From contig JACKBQ010000002.1 of assembly GCA_020634455.1 (NCBI GenBank), forward strand, positions 1,054,001 to 1,118,000: a stretch of 64,000 bases of DNA, given 5' to 3'. Below are positions 7,563 through 17,316 of the stretch, in pieces. The DNA comes from Ardenticatenaceae bacterium. GTDB taxonomy: Bacteria; Chloroflexota; Anaerolineae; Promineifilales; Promineifilaceae. The first letter of the stretch is position 1, and each line of letters begins with the position of its first letter. A model generated the notes under the pieces. It saw only the letters and a list, made by a program, of their open reading frames with translations. It had not been told where the DNA came from and searched no databases. The translations under genes were made by a program, and so were the position numbers.

Positions 7563-10500
7563 TTAGCTGGCGTGTTGTTGCCATTGTGCGTGGCTGATTG
7601 TAGCGCGTTCTTCCAGCAGTTTGGATTTTTGCTGGCAGGCCAAGGACACAGCGTTTTGGTAGCTTGCATCAATTTCTGCGGAAGATTGGCCGATTTGTTG
7701 GCTCAATGCTGCCAAAACACGATGATATTCTGGTTCAAAATACCGTTCTTCACTGTGGGCGATCTGGGTTTTGGCTTCCGTTAGCAGGTGCTGCGCCTTG
7801 TCGGTATTGCCAAGTTTAAGGCAAAACTGGGCCAGGGTGATGAGGCGAGAGGGAATCATGAGATTGTAGCCCGCCGCTTTGCCAACGGTAACGGCCGTTT
7901 CCATCTGTTCACAGCCTTCTTGTACGGTGTCTGGATCATTTGGCTGGCCGAATGCTTTAACCCAGCCCAGATAAAATTGAGCCTGTGCCTGATCCAGCAT
8001 GAACCCATTTTGGCTGGCAACTACTAGCAATTCTTCAGCATACCGCTGCACAGCTTCAATATTTTGTCGCAAGAAATGGAACTCACAGCCAGCGGTCATG
8101 AGCGCGTAGCTGAGCATGAATGGATGTTCCAAACCCCTGGCCAAGCTGATTGCTTGCTCGGCGTGCGCTTGCGCTGCTTCTGCTTGGCCCAGGTAAAGCA
8201 GGTTGCTGGCCGTCCAAAAATGGCCCGTTACGCCCGCATCCAGGCCAAATTCCCACAGCAGCTTGCCGTGTTTTTCCTGGCTGTACCGGTTGGCAAGCTG
8301 GCTGCTGTGTGCTAGCGAGGTTTCAAAATTTCCCAGAAAAATATTGGGAACGCAAAGCAGCAAATGACCCAGCAGTTGAGTGGTTTCATCCTGGCTCTGG
8401 CTGGTGAGGGCAAACGTTTTTTCTGCCAGTTCCAGCGCCTGCCGATGGCTGCCGATGGTGATGTAGTAGGAGACCAGCCAGGCCAAAACGGGAATCAGCA
8501 GAGGGGTCGTGCCGCCTGCTTGCTCAATTTGTTGGCAGATGACATGGGCGCGTTGGTAAATCTGCCCGACGTCTGGGTGGGCATACCCTTTGAGGGAGAT
8601 GAGCGGGGTTCCGAGTGAAGTGAGCAAAGTTAGCTCTTGCTGAATTTTTTCTGGCGACGGTGGCAAATTGGCCAGAAGCTGAAGCGCTTTTTGAAAGTGG
8701 GTAACTGCTTCCTGATTACCAGAAACCTGAAAAGCTTGATGGCCCGCTATTTTGTGATAGGTGATAGCTTTTTCTGGCTGTTGGGCTTCATCAAAGTGCC
8801 AGGCGAGGGTGGCCGCTTTGTCAGACTCTAGTTCCTTTTCATTTTTGTACAAGATTTCGAGGCGCTCTCCGGTTTTGTGGTGCAGGGTGGCGCGTTCGAT
8901 GGGGTCGAGACGGCCGTATAAAAATTGCTGAAACATGCTGTGCCGAAAGGTGTACAGGGATATATGCTGCCCGTTCACCAGTTGTCGGCCAGTTGCCTGC
9001 ACCAGGCGATGAATCCGGCCTAACTCCTGGCTGAATTGGCGAAGCAGCGTATGTGGCTGTGCATTTACAATATTGGCTACGGTTTCCGCAATAAACTGTT
9101 CCCCCTGAACGGCCGCTACGGATAAAACTTGCTGTATGGGCAAGGAAAGACGCTCGATGCGTTCGGCAATCATCGCTTCCGCACGGGCGGGCAGAAGCTC
9201 CCAGGGGATGGTTTTTCCGGCCTGCCAGAAGCCCTCGCTGCTGCGTACCAGGCCGCCCCGTTCTTTGAGTGCGGCAACCAGTTCAACCGTGAACAGGGGG
9301 TTGCCTTTGGTTTGGTGCAGCAAAGTTTGCCGAAATGATTCATCGAGTTGGTTCGGTTCACAATCCAGCCAGGCATCTACAAACGGCCGTCCAGCCACGC
9401 GATTGAGAGCAATTGATTCCCCTGACTGGGTTTGCAGCTCATGCACCAGGCGGTGCAACGGGTGCCGCTCGCCGGACGTTGGCAAATTATCAACCTCTTC
9501 TGGGCGATAGGCACCCACTACCAGAATTGGGTAGCCCGCAATTTGCTGGCTCAAATGAAAAAGCAAATCCATAGAACCGGGATCGATCCATTGCAAATCG
9601 TCTAGCAGCAGCAAAATGGGGAATTGGCGCGAGACGGCTCTGAGGACGTTGGTGAGTTGCTCAAACAAAATAAATTGGGGCGGCACGGCCGAACTTTGCT
9701 GGCGCGTTTCTGTTGGTGTGAAAAAGATGCCTGCCAGATTGGGACCTTGATCGTGCAGAATTTGCTGGGTTTGCGTTTGCCGCTGCCAAAGCTGGGCCGC
9801 CTGGGGGCGGCTGAGCAAGCCGCTGTGCCAGTGTGGTTCGATGTTTCCGGCCAGCATGGACACGGCCGTTCTAAACGGCAAATATGGATTGCTGTTACCC
9901 ACATGCGCCAGACAGTTGCCAAACAGGCACAAAAGCTGGGGGTGGCTGGTTTGCGCCCGCCGGGAAAATTCTCGCACCAGTGTGGTTTTGCCGCTGCCCG
10001 CTTCCCCGGTGATGAAAAAAATACCGCCCTGGCCGGAAACGGCCGTTTCCAACTGTTCATGCAATATGGCCAATTCCGCTTGCCGGGCGACAAACGGATG
10101 CTGGGGCACAGCGCTGGGTTCCTCCAAAAAAGTGGGGGGCGTTTGGGAACTTTGCCCAAAAACGCCGCTTTGAATTTGCTGGTGCAGGCGCACGGTTTCC
10201 GATTCTGGCTCCACTTGCAGTTCAACCGCAAGGTCGGTTTTGAACCGCTCAAACTGGCGGAGTGCCTTGGTTCGCTGCCCGGTTTTGGCCAGCAAGCGCA
10301 GCAGTTGGCGCTGGCCAGGTTCATGCCACGGCTCTAGCTGTGTTTGCCGTTGGGCAAAATGCAAGGCGTTGGCGAACTGGCGCTGCGCTTCATGGTGGCG
10401 GGTGAGCTGATTCAGCAGGCGTAGCGCTTGTTGCTGATAATGCTCTCTTTTTACCAACGCCCACTCTTCAAAAGCAATGCTGTCGGTGATGGAGAACCCT

Positions 10501-10916
10501 TCCAGGAAACGGCCGTTTACCAAAGAAACTGCTTCTTCCAACTGGCTGATGGTGGGTTCTGGATTCTCCAGCAGCGTTTCAAATTGAACCGCATCTACAA
10601 AAGCGGGGCTGGCCGGGTTAAATTGCACTGTTTGGCGGGTGATGTGTAGGTAACGGCCGTCTTCATCGGCAATGACCTGGCGCAAATTAGACAACGCTCG
10701 CCGCAAGTTGGCCCGTGCTTTGGCCTCTGGCATGTTGGGCCACAGCAAACCGGCCAATGCTTCCCGCCGGAACGGTCGGCCTTGCTCTACGGCCAGATAG
10801 ATGAGCAATGCTCTTACTTTGTCGGATAAAAAGGTGGGGGTGGAACGGCCGTTTGCGGCCTCGTCTTCTTTTTCAAACTGCGGAGTTCCAAAGAGGAAGA
10901 TTTTTAACGTAGACAC
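7563..10916 (-). CDS. SARP/BTAD-type regulator with AAA-type ATPase and helical-repeat C-terminus
   Basis: A protein of about 1117 residues. Numbers below count from the upstream TTG at 10934. An OmpR-type winged helix (about 10-110) is followed by a bacterial transcriptional activator (BTAD) domain (115-255), then an ATPase with Walker A GEAGSGKT at 310-317 and Walker B LLLLDDLQWID at 441-451, and a C-terminal half of TPR-like helices. This is the AfsR/MalT-like architecture: a DNA-binding regulator that integrates a signal through nucleotide-dependent oligomerisation. I prefer the GTG at 10916, which has AAGGAG just upstream, because the TTG at 10934 lacks a ribosome site. The target is unknown. 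The divergent small gene and serine hydrolase at 11138-12675 are candidate targets. Confidence 0.85.
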   Translation of the reverse strand: MSTLKIFLFGTPQFEKEDEAANGRSTPTFLSDKVRALLIYLAVEQGRPFRREALAGLLWPNMPEAKARANLRRALSNLRQVIADEDGRYLHITRQTVQFNPASPAFVDAVQFETLLENPEPTISQLEEAVSLVNGRFLEGFSITDSIAFEEWALVKREHYQQQALRLLNQLTRHHEAQRQFANALHFAQRQTQLEPWHEPGQRQLLRLLAKTGQRTKALRQFERFKTDLAVELQVEPESETVRLHQQIQSGVFGQSSQTPPTFLEEPSAVPQHPFVARQAELAILHEQLETAVSGQGGIFFITGEAGSGKTTLVREFSRRAQTSHPQLLCLFGNCLAHVGNSNPYLPFRTAVSMLAGNIEPHWHSGLLSRPQAAQLWQRQTQTQQILHDQGPNLAGIFFTPTETRQQSSAVPPQFILFEQLTNVLRAVSRQFPILLLLDDLQWIDPGSMDLLFHLSQQIAGYPILVVGAYRPEEVDNLPTSGERHPLHRLVHELQTQSGESIALNRVAGRPFVDAWLDCEPNQLDESFRQTLLHQTKGNPLFTVELVAALKERGGLVRSSEGFWQAGKTIPWELLPARAEAMIAERIERLSLPIQQVLSVAAVQGEQFIAETVANIVNAQPHTLLRQFSQELGRIHRLVQATGRQLVNGQHISLYTFRHSMFQQFLYGRLDPIERATLHHKTGERLEILYKNEKELESDKAATLAWHFDEAQQPEKAITYHKIAGHQAFQVSGNQEAVTHFQKALQLLANLPPSPEKIQQELTLLTSLGTPLISLKGYAHPDVGQIYQRAHVICQQIEQAGGTTPLLIPVLAWLVSYYITIGSHRQALELAEKTFALTSQSQDETTQLLGHLLLCVPNIFLGNFETSLAHSSQLANRYSQEKHGKLLWEFGLDAGVTGHFWTASNLLYLGQAEAAQAHAEQAISLARGLEHPFMLSYALMTAGCEFHFLRQNIEAVQRYAEELLVVASQNGFMLDQAQAQFYLGWVKAFGQPNDPDTVQEGCEQMETAVTVGKAAGYNLMIPSRLITLAQFCLKLGNTDKAQHLLTEAKTQIAHSEERYFEPEYHRVLAALSQQIGQSSAEIDASYQNAVSLACQQKSKLLEERATISHAQWQQHAS

Positions 10917-11059
10917 ACCAAACTCCTTTACCAAAGCCAGTATCTTATTTTAGATGGCGCAGATTCCCTGGTTCAACTGACAAAAATCACCCATTTGGCA
11001 CGTTTACAGGACGTTTTCTTAACGATACCGGTCTAAACTGCTGCCAATTTCGAAAATAA

Positions 11060-11115
11060 GCCTCCGGGAGGTTTCAAAAATGATCTCCGTTATGCGCTAA
11101 ACCTCCCGGAGGTTT
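11060..11115. repeat. Paired palindrome AACCTCCGGGAGGTT, copy 1
   Basis: Two near-identical CCTCC(C)GGAGG palindromes have centres about 39 bases apart. The second ends 23 bases before the ATG at 11138. The same pair with the same spacing lies at 41694-41750 and 57218-57271, each 20-25 bases upstream of a start codon. Confidence 0.75.
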
Positions 11116-11137
11116 GTGCGAATGGCAGGCTAAAAAT

Positions 11138-11347
11138 ATGACTGATTTTGAACCGATCTATCAATCTTATTTGTTGCGGTTGTGGGTGGTTAACGAGACT
11201 GGCGAGCCAGTGACGCGGATATCATTGCACAACATCGGTAACGGCCGTTGGCAAACCTTTGCAAACCTGGAAGCGATGTGTGCTTTTTTGGCCGAGCAGT
11301 TACCCAACCGTCCCCACAACCCACCCAAGCAAAAGGAAGGCAAATGA
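11138..11347 (+). CDS. Small hypothetical protein, coupled to serine hydrolase gene
   Basis: A protein of 69 residues, MTDFEPIYQSYLLRLW at the N-terminus and a basic Asn/Pro-rich tail. It has a predicted beta-hairpin pattern (LLRLWVV, RISLHNIG, WQTFANLE) and no membrane segment. I chose the ATG at 11138; an upstream ATG would begin inside the palindrome region. The stop codon TGA overlaps the start of the next gene as ATGA, which implies translational coupling. I do not recognise a named family. Confidence 0.6.
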   Translation: MTDFEPIYQSYLLRLWVVNETGEPVTRISLHNIGNGRWQTFANLEAMCAFLAEQLPNRPHNPPKQKEGK

Positions 11348-12675
11348 TGAAACGCACACTGTTGTTTGGAATGTTATTACTTGTGGTAGTTGTTGTGGCT
11401 TGTACCCAAACGGATGCTGCGGAGGAAACGGCCGTCCCACCCACAGCCGAAGTTGTTGTTGAAACTGCACCCACAGAAGCGCCGCCGCCTGAACCAACCC
11501 ACACGCCGCTGCCAGAGCCATCCCCCACGGCAGAACCTGAACCGACCGAGGCAATGGTTGAGGTTGATGAAAATGCAGAACTTGCCGCCGCGCTGCAAGC
11601 TATTGTAGATAAGCAGGTGGATGAATTTGGCTTCCCCAGTGTGCTGCTGCTGGTAGACGCCCCGGACTCGGACTTCAGGTGGCAGGGGGCCGCCGGATTG
11701 GCTGACCCCGCCAACGGCATCAGCATGGTGCCGGAAGACCAATTTGCACTGGCCAGCGTAACGAAAATGGTTACGGCCGTAACCATCCTGAAGCTGGCCG
11801 AGCAGGGCGCAGTGGGCATTGACGACCCCATCGCCAATTACCTGCCAGAAGCGTTGATTGCCCAACTGCACAACTACGAAGGCGAATCGTACGGTGAGCA
11901 AATTACCGTGCGCCAACTGTTGAACCAAACCACCGGATTTGATGGCTTTTCGGATAGCCGTGACCTGGATGGCAACGGCGTGGCTGATCTAAAAGAGTTG
12001 GTTATTGCCGAACCGGACACCAACTGGACGACGGACGATGTGCTGGCCTACGCACTGGCGGAGCCGCCCCTGTTTCCTCCTGGCGCGGCCTGGGCGTACA
12101 GCGACCTTAACTACCAACTGCTGGGGCTAATCGTGGAAAACGCTGCGGAGATGAGCCTGGCGGAAGCGTTCCGGCAGATGATTTTTGAGCCGCTAGAGAT
12201 GAACCAAACGTACCTTGAGTTTCGGGAAGAGCCGGTGGGTGTGGCAAACGGCCGTTCCCTCTCCCACCTCTATTTTGGCACCAACGACCTCACCAACCAT
12301 CAAAGCCGCTCTTACGATTGGGGTGCCGGTGGCCTGGTTTCCACTGCTGCCGATCAGCTCAAATTTATGCGGGCTTTAGTGGATGGCGAACTGATCAGCG
12401 ACCCGGATTTGGCGGCCGAAATGATGAATTGGGTCGAGACTGGCTTCCCTGGCTGGGCTTATGGCTTCGGTATCTTTGAAATTGCCCTGGATTCTGTGGA
12501 CGCGCCGGGGCTGGGGACGCTGCAAGGTCATTCTGGCACCTGGAACAATTTCGCCTATTTCGTGCCAGAAATGAACATCGTTCTCATTGGTACCCTCAAC
12601 TCGTCGGAGCCTATGTTTGGCTACTTTGGCTTACTCATCGAAGCGCTTTACACCATTCAGGCGATGACCAGCTAG
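11344..12675 (+). CDS. Serine beta-lactamase-family hydrolase, lipoprotein
   Basis: A 443-residue exported serine hydrolase of the class C beta-lactamase / penicillin-binding-protein-like family. The N-terminus is a lipoprotein signal with lipobox VVAC at about residue 20, then a Pro/Thr/Glu-rich linker to about residue 75. The catalytic SxxK is in LASVTKM, the second motif YxN appears as YSD in WAYSDLNY, and the third is HSG in GHSGTWNN. It most likely acts as an esterase or D-aminopeptidase-like enzyme rather than a resistance enzyme. The ATG at 11344 overlaps the stop of the small upstream gene and has AAGGAAGG before it. Confidence 0.85.
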   Translation: MMKRTLLFGMLLLVVVVVACTQTDAAEETAVPPTAEVVVETAPTEAPPPEPTHTPLPEPSPTAEPEPTEAMVEVDENAELAAALQAIVDKQVDEFGFPSVLLLVDAPDSDFRWQGAAGLADPANGISMVPEDQFALASVTKMVTAVTILKLAEQGAVGIDDPIANYLPEALIAQLHNYEGESYGEQITVRQLLNQTTGFDGFSDSRDLDGNGVADLKELVIAEPDTNWTTDDVLAYALAEPPLFPPGAAWAYSDLNYQLLGLIVENAAEMSLAEAFRQMIFEPLEMNQTYLEFREEPVGVANGRSLSHLYFGTNDLTNHQSRSYDWGAGGLVSTAADQLKFMRALVDGELISDPDLAAEMMNWVETGFPGWAYGFGIFEIALDSVDAPGLGTLQGHSGTWNNFAYFVPEMNIVLIGTLNSSEPMFGYFGLLIEALYTIQAMTS

Positions 12676-12695
12676 CAGTTAGATTTTGTGAAGTA

Positions 12696-12719
12696 GGGGC
12701 AGACCCCCGTGTCTGCCCC
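12696..12719. terminator. GGGGCAGAC / GTCTGCCCC hairpin
   Basis: A nine-base perfect stem with a 6-base loop between two convergent genes; a similar GTAGGGGCAGGT element lies at 46588-46629. Confidence 0.7.
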
Positions 12720-12727
12720 CGCTATTT

Positions 12728-14125
12728 TTACCCTTGCGCTTCGTAGAAGGCGCGGATGCGGTTGAAAATTTCGGTTTCTTCGCGGTTGTCGGGATTGTCC
12801 AGCACCTCGGCGACCGCTTCGGGGTTGCGCCGCTGGGCCGGCCAGGCTGGATGGCTGGCAATTCTCAGGGCAAGACGGGCGGCAAAAACGGCCGCTTCCC
12901 TTAACCCCCGCATCTCCACCTTGTCCAGCGTATCGTACTTGGTGTGCCCATAGCCGCGCCCACCAGATGCCTTGCGCCGCACCCCGCCGATACCACCGGT
13001 GGGCACGCCTGCCATCAAAAACGGGTAATGGTCTGAGTGAGCGCTCACCGATTGCCCCACACGAAAGTCGCGGGCCATCTCCTGGCTCCACGCCTCAAAA
13101 ATCGGGGCTAGATTTTCCCACTTGTTGAGCTGGATGTCTTTGTGCCGGATGACGCCCGCCGAATCCATGTTGAGGTAAAACCGGATGTTGTCTAGCTCGT
13201 CGGCGTGGGTTTCGGCGTACTGGGTGGAGCCGATGAGGCCGATCTCTTCCACGCCCCACAAGGCAAAGCGAATGGTGCAGGATAGGTCGGGGGCGTACTG
13301 AGCCAGGACGCGGGCGGCTTCTAGCACCGCCACCGTGCCAGAGGCGGGGTCGCCTGCGCCTTGGGAGATGTCGTGGCCGTCGTAATGGCTGCCCAGCATC
13401 ACAATTTGGTCTGGCTGGCTGCTGCCGGGCAAATCGCCAATGACGTTCCAGGAGACCATCGGCTCGACGACGTCGGTGCTGGTGAGGCGGAGTTTGACGC
13501 GGCCATGTTTCGCCAGGAGTCGTTGCAGGAAACGGCCGTCTTCCAAAGCCAACCCCACTGCTGGAATCAACCCCGCACCGACCTCGCCAATGCCGCCAGT
13601 GGCCGGGCCGTAGCCAGGGTAATGGTTCACAAAAATGAAGCCCGATGCACCTGCCAGGAGGGAACGGCCGTACTTTTCATTTCGATGAATCCACCGTTTC
13701 ACACCCTTGGGGTTGACTTCGCTGGTGGCCAGCACAATTTTGCCCGCGATTTCGTCGGCGCGGGCATCAAAATCGTCCGGTGCGCCTTCGTCCATGTCCA
13801 CCAGTTCCGCTTCCAAATTAGCGGGCGGCGAGTGGGGCAGCGAGATGCAGGGGATGGTGCGCTGGATTGGTTCTAAAATTTCCAGGCTGGCCGTGCCGCG
13901 CCGCCAGCCTTCGTAGGGCACCTCTTCCAGGTACACATTTTGCAGGCCGTACGCTTCTAGCTTCGCCTTGAGGAAGTCGGCGGCTGGTTTTTCGCCGGGC
14001 GTGCCGCCAAAGCGGGAGCCAAACTCGTCGCACAAAATAGTGAGGTTGTCCATTAGTTCTGTGCTGGTGTACACATCGCCGATGATTTTTTGATCGGTGG
14101 CTAAATGGGGGTTTTGCTGGGGCAT
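12728..14125 (-). CDS. M28-family zinc aminopeptidase
   Basis: A 465-residue dinuclear zinc peptidase. Metal and catalytic residues of the M28 family are visible: H247 in GSHYDGHD, D259 in GAGDPASG (Pro replaces the usual Asn), E293/E294 in GVEEIG, D321 in NMDSAG and H366 in SDHYPF. An insert at about 120-190 resembles a PA-type domain. No signal peptide is seen, so a cytoplasmic location is likely, which is less common in the family. AAGGAG precedes the ATG. It hydrolyses N-terminal residues from peptides; the specificity is unknown. Confidence 0.88.
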   Translation of the reverse strand: MPQQNPHLATDQKIIGDVYTSTELMDNLTILCDEFGSRFGGTPGEKPAADFLKAKLEAYGLQNVYLEEVPYEGWRRGTASLEILEPIQRTIPCISLPHSPPANLEAELVDMDEGAPDDFDARADEIAGKIVLATSEVNPKGVKRWIHRNEKYGRSLLAGASGFIFVNHYPGYGPATGGIGEVGAGLIPAVGLALEDGRFLQRLLAKHGRVKLRLTSTDVVEPMVSWNVIGDLPGSSQPDQIVMLGSHYDGHDISQGAGDPASGTVAVLEAARVLAQYAPDLSCTIRFALWGVEEIGLIGSTQYAETHADELDNIRFYLNMDSAGVIRHKDIQLNKWENLAPIFEAWSQEMARDFRVGQSVSAHSDHYPFLMAGVPTGGIGGVRRKASGGRGYGHTKYDTLDKVEMRGLREAAVFAARLALRIASHPAWPAQRRNPEAVAEVLDNPDNREETEIFNRIRAFYEAQG

Positions 14126-14238
14126 AAATTCTCCTTGGGATTTGCTACAGAGGGTATAGAGATTTTGTCTGTGGCTTTAGGCTAACTTTACTGGCAAAGA
14201 CGGCCGTTTGCCAGCGATCTGCCGTCGTAAAAATAACA

Positions 14239-14300
14239 GGACGCGGATTAACGCGGATAAAAGCAAAAAATCAGCGTTCATCTGAGTTTATCCGTGTCCC
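14239..14300. repeat. GGACGCGGATTAACGCGGAT inverted repeat
   Basis: Left arm at 14239-14258, right arm with CATCTGAGTTTATCCGTGTCC ending at about 14299. It fills the divergent region between the M28 peptidase and the LysM lipoprotein. Confidence 0.7.
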
Positions 14301-14353
14301 ATTTTGACGCGCCGTGCCAATTTTGCGTTTGGCTATATACTCCTTGCCTTGTG

Positions 14354-15358
14354 ATGCGTAGATTGATTTTGATTTTTACGGCCGTTTGCCTGTTGCTGGT
14401 GGCTTGCGATTCTGGGAGTGAAGAACTGATTACGCCGTCGGCAACGGCCGTACCCACCCCCACGCCGCAAATTGGCGTCTCGTTTGCCACCCGCGCCGCG
14501 CCGACCGTCGCTGTCATCCAAACTACGCCGACGCCGCTGCCCACGCCTACCGCCACACCAACCCCCACGCCCATCGTGTACCAAATTGTGTCTGGCGATA
14601 CGATTTTGGGCATTGCCATCCAGCGCGGCACAACGGTGGAGCAGATTTTGGCGTTGAATCCGGGCATCGTGCCGGAAAATTTGCAGATTGGGCAAGGGGT
14701 GATTTTGCCGCCGCCGCCTACCGTGAACCCGCTGCTGGCTCCGGGAACGGCCGTTCCCATCCAGGTTGTCGTGACCAAAATTCACGCATACCAAACCCCG
14801 GTGGGTAGCTTGTGGCTGCTGGGCGAGGTGACGAATGAGGGGGAAACGGCCGTTGAAAATATTCAGGTGGAGATTGGACTTTTGGCGGCAGACGGCCGTT
14901 TGCTAGGCAGCGTGCCCGCGTGGGTGGCCACGGCCATCATTCCGCCAGGGGCACGGGGGCCGTTTGGCGTACTGCTCAACGAACCGCCAACGGAGTTTGC
15001 CGAGGGCAATGCTGCCCAACCGAGTGTCGCCATCATCGGCGGGCAGGCGGTGGTAGAGCTGGGCACACGCACGCTGGATGTGACGGTGGCGGGCGACGCG
15101 CTCACCACCGACGACGACACGGTTTCTGTGGCGGGTACCATTGTGAATGAGGGGGATACGGCCGTTACCCAAATTCAGCTCACCGCCACCTTTTATGATG
15201 CGCAAGGGAACGTAACTGGCTTTCAGCAGCAGGTATTGGCAGAGGTGTTGGGTGTTGGGGAGGAACGGCCGTTTCAACTACAATCAGCCCCGCCCGGCGG
15301 CACAACCGTCGCCTACACCCTCCACGCCGAGGCGCAGACGGTGAGCAGTAATCCGTAA
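14354..15358 (+). CDS. LysM lipoprotein with two FxLYD-like beta domains
   Basis: A 334-residue surface lipoprotein. Its signal peptide ends with lipobox LVAC at about residue 18, followed by a Thr/Pro linker. One LysM domain (about 73-120, YQIVSGDTILGIA...LQIGQGVILP) should bind glycan in the wall. Two Ig-like repeats follow (about 135-215 and 230-330), each with the L-x-G-x-V-x-N-E-G-x-T-A-V pattern of FxLYD domains. The TAV in both repeats is encoded by the ACGGCCGT palindrome. The ATG at 14354 was preferred over upstream starts because it gives a clean signal peptide. Confidence 0.85.
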   Translation: MRRLILIFTAVCLLLVACDSGSEELITPSATAVPTPTPQIGVSFATRAAPTVAVIQTTPTPLPTPTATPTPTPIVYQIVSGDTILGIAIQRGTTVEQILALNPGIVPENLQIGQGVILPPPPTVNPLLAPGTAVPIQVVVTKIHAYQTPVGSLWLLGEVTNEGETAVENIQVEIGLLAADGRLLGSVPAWVATAIIPPGARGPFGVLLNEPPTEFAEGNAAQPSVAIIGGQAVVELGTRTLDVTVAGDALTTDDDTVSVAGTIVNEGDTAVTQIQLTATFYDAQGNVTGFQQQVLAEVLGVGEERPFQLQSAPPGGTTVAYTLHAEAQTVSSNP

Positions 15359-15440
15359 ACGGCAATCGGTCAACAGTAAGCGCTAACCTTTGTCCACCAA
15401 AATTACCATTAACCATTTAGAATTAACCATTAACCATTCA
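15350..15440. repeat. AATCGGTCAACAGTAA and ATTAACCATT iterations
   Basis: A short AT-rich spacer made of near-repeats (ATTAACCATTTAGAATTAACCATTAACCATT, here in pieces) right up to the acyltransferase start at 15443. It is related to the GGTAATCGGTTA family at 30342, 40476 and 43586. Confidence 0.45.
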
Positions 15441-15442
15441 TT

Positions 15443-16153
15443 ATGTTCCGATACCATCTCATTCGTGCAGCCATGCACATCACACGCACCATTTTGCTCA
15501 CCCGCCTGGAAGTTGTCGGGCGCGAAAATATCCCCGCCCAGGGGCCGTATATCGTCACCCTCAACCATACCAGCGTCGCCGACACGCCGCTGCTGTTGAT
15601 GGGGTTCCCGTTGGTGGAGTGGGCCTTTTTTGCCGGGGAAAAGTGGCGCAACCATACCATCTATGGGCCAATCATGGCCTGGTTGGGGGCGATTTATATC
15701 AATCGCGGGGAAGTGGATCGGCAGGGATTGCGCGATGCGCTGGCGGCGATTGATCGGGGCGTGGTGTTTGGCCTGGCTCCGGAGGGCAGCCGCAGCAAAA
15801 ACGGCCAGATGCAGGAAGCGAAGGTGGGGGCGGCTTACCTGGCCAATCGGGCCAACGTGCCCATTTTGCCGGTTGGTTTTGAGAACAACGACCAGCTTTT
15901 TGCCAACTTCAAGCGAGGACGCATCACGCGCTCCGTGTTACGCATTGGCGAGCCGTATACCTTGCCAGAAATCGGCCGTCGGGCCAAGGGGGCGGATTTG
16001 GCGGCTTTTACGCATCTGATTATGGTGAAGGTGGCGGCGCTGCTGCCGCCGGGCTATTGGGGCGTCTACGCCGACAGCCCGGCGCTAACAGCGCTTTTGG
16101 CTGGGGATGATCCGTGGCCTGGATGTGAAACGGCCGTTCGTGGGGATGAGTAA
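15443..16153 (+). CDS. 1-acyl-glycerol-3-phosphate acyltransferase-like (PlsC family)
   Basis: A 236-residue membrane-associated acyltransferase that transfers acyl chains to lysophosphatidate or a similar lipid. The HX4D catalytic motif is H42-D47 in NHTSVAD. The phosphate-binding PEGSRS block is at 113-118, and GAIYINRG (82-89) matches block II. There is no clear ribosome site; the start lies directly after the ATTAACC repeats. The ending (KTAV-like GCETAVRGDE) comes from an ACGGCCGT copy. Confidence 0.87.
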   Translation: MFRYHLIRAAMHITRTILLTRLEVVGRENIPAQGPYIVTLNHTSVADTPLLLMGFPLVEWAFFAGEKWRNHTIYGPIMAWLGAIYINRGEVDRQGLRDALAAIDRGVVFGLAPEGSRSKNGQMQEAKVGAAYLANRANVPILPVGFENNDQLFANFKRGRITRSVLRIGEPYTLPEIGRRAKGADLAAFTHLIMVKVAALLPPGYWGVYADSPALTALLAGDDPWPGCETAVRGDE

Positions 16154-16248
16154 TGGTGGTTGGGGGAAACGGCCGTTGCCAAAAACAGCCTGACTCGATT
16201 CTCATTCTACTTCTGTTGGCTTACCGCGGAGTTGTGTCGTTGTTGAAA

Positions 16249-17316
16249 TTAATCAGTAACTGCCATTGTTTCTTCAAGATCATCATCCGAAAAGCCTAAT
16301 AATTTGCCAACTCGCCTTATAAACATTTTTTCGGTAATGTGGAAAGTTCCATCGCGTTTTGCAAGCGTCACCATATCAACTAATAAACCAATTGCGTCAT
16401 CAGGTGAACAAGCAAAAGCGGAGTAATCTACGACAAATTTTCCATTGTTATCTATTGATTGCGTCAAATCTTGTTTTTCGCTCTCTGTTAAATCCGCGTT
16501 GCTTATGATAGTTTGCAGATACTCACGTTCTTCTGCTTTGATTGTGCCATCAACTTTCATGAGATTTGCAAGCGTTTGCACCTTCGGCATATCAGGGCTA
16601 ATGTCAAGAGTGGTTACGCGACCAGTGGTAGCGGTTTGGACAGTTGCAGATTCAGATTCCAGCGACATTTCTTCAATAATGTCTTCTGATAGCACAATCT
16701 CTTTTTCAAATATCTCAATGGCTTTTTTTCCAACCTGTCGCGTAAGGTAATTTGACCAAACTGCTAGCGCCGCAGCCCCAATAAACGGAAGCCACTTACC
16801 GATAGCTGATTTTAGGGCTTGTTGTGTAATTTTTCCCGCTAACATTGCAATAATTCTCTGAAATTGTCGTAAAGCAACACGCTTTACTAAAACTTTGCTT
16901 CCATGCATGACTAATAACGATCCTGTGCCTGCTCCCATCGCCGTCAGAAGCACGCCCGCTAACAGTTCTTTACTCAGAACTTTGTCTTTTCCATATGCCA
17001 TGCCTACATCGTAAATCATCGCCAACTGATTGCGGATAACAACAGCGATTTCTGGAATAACAGCAACCATACCCCAAGGGCCTGGTACTAGGCTTGCTCC
17101 GCCCGATACAGCTGCATTGGTCATGGAGTATGAATGGATGATAGATGGAACAGATTGTAAGTTCGGAATGTCGTCCGGGTGTTTAGCATAATGACCGCTA
17201 CGATCAGAAATTACTAACTCAAACATCCCCATCATGTTTTCGGCAAGTTTGTCACGGAGGGTATTTGTAACTTCTTTGCTTTCTTTTTCATTATTTACAA
17301 CATTTTGTTTCGTCAT
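16249..17316 (-). CDS. EcsC-like / TerB-like membrane-associated protein, compositionally atypical
   Basis: About 355 residues. Residues 60-200 carry hydrophobic segments with a PGPWGMVAVIPEIAVVIRNQLAMIYDVGMAYG stretch (given here in two parts in sense) that resembles EcsC-family proteins. The last 110 residues resemble TerB (LANLMKVDGTIKAEEREYL, acidic helices). The function is unknown; TerB-type modules occur in stress and phage-response systems. The gene is clearly more AT-rich than its neighbours and contains no ACGGCCGT copy; the nearest copies are at 16169 and 17640. Both facts suggest recent acquisition. The start is uncertain: ATG 17316 is preferred, and a GTG at 17361 is possible. 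Confidence 0.6.
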   Translation of the reverse strand: MTKQNVVNNEKESKEVTNTLRDKLAENMMGMFELVISDRSGHYAKHPDDIPNLQSVPSIIHSYSMTNAAVSGGASLVPGPWGMVAVIPEIAVVIRNQLAMIYDVGMAYGKDKVLSKELLAGVLLTAMGAGTGSLLVMHGSKVLVKRVALRQFQRIIAMLAGKITQQALKSAIGKWLPFIGAAALAVWSNYLTRQVGKKAIEIFEKEIVLSEDIIEEMSLESESATVQTATTGRVTTLDISPDMPKVQTLANLMKVDGTIKAEEREYLQTIISNADLTESEKQDLTQSIDNNGKFVVDYSAFACSPDDAIGLLVDMVTLAKRDGTFHITEKMFIRRVGKLLGFSDDDLEETMAVTD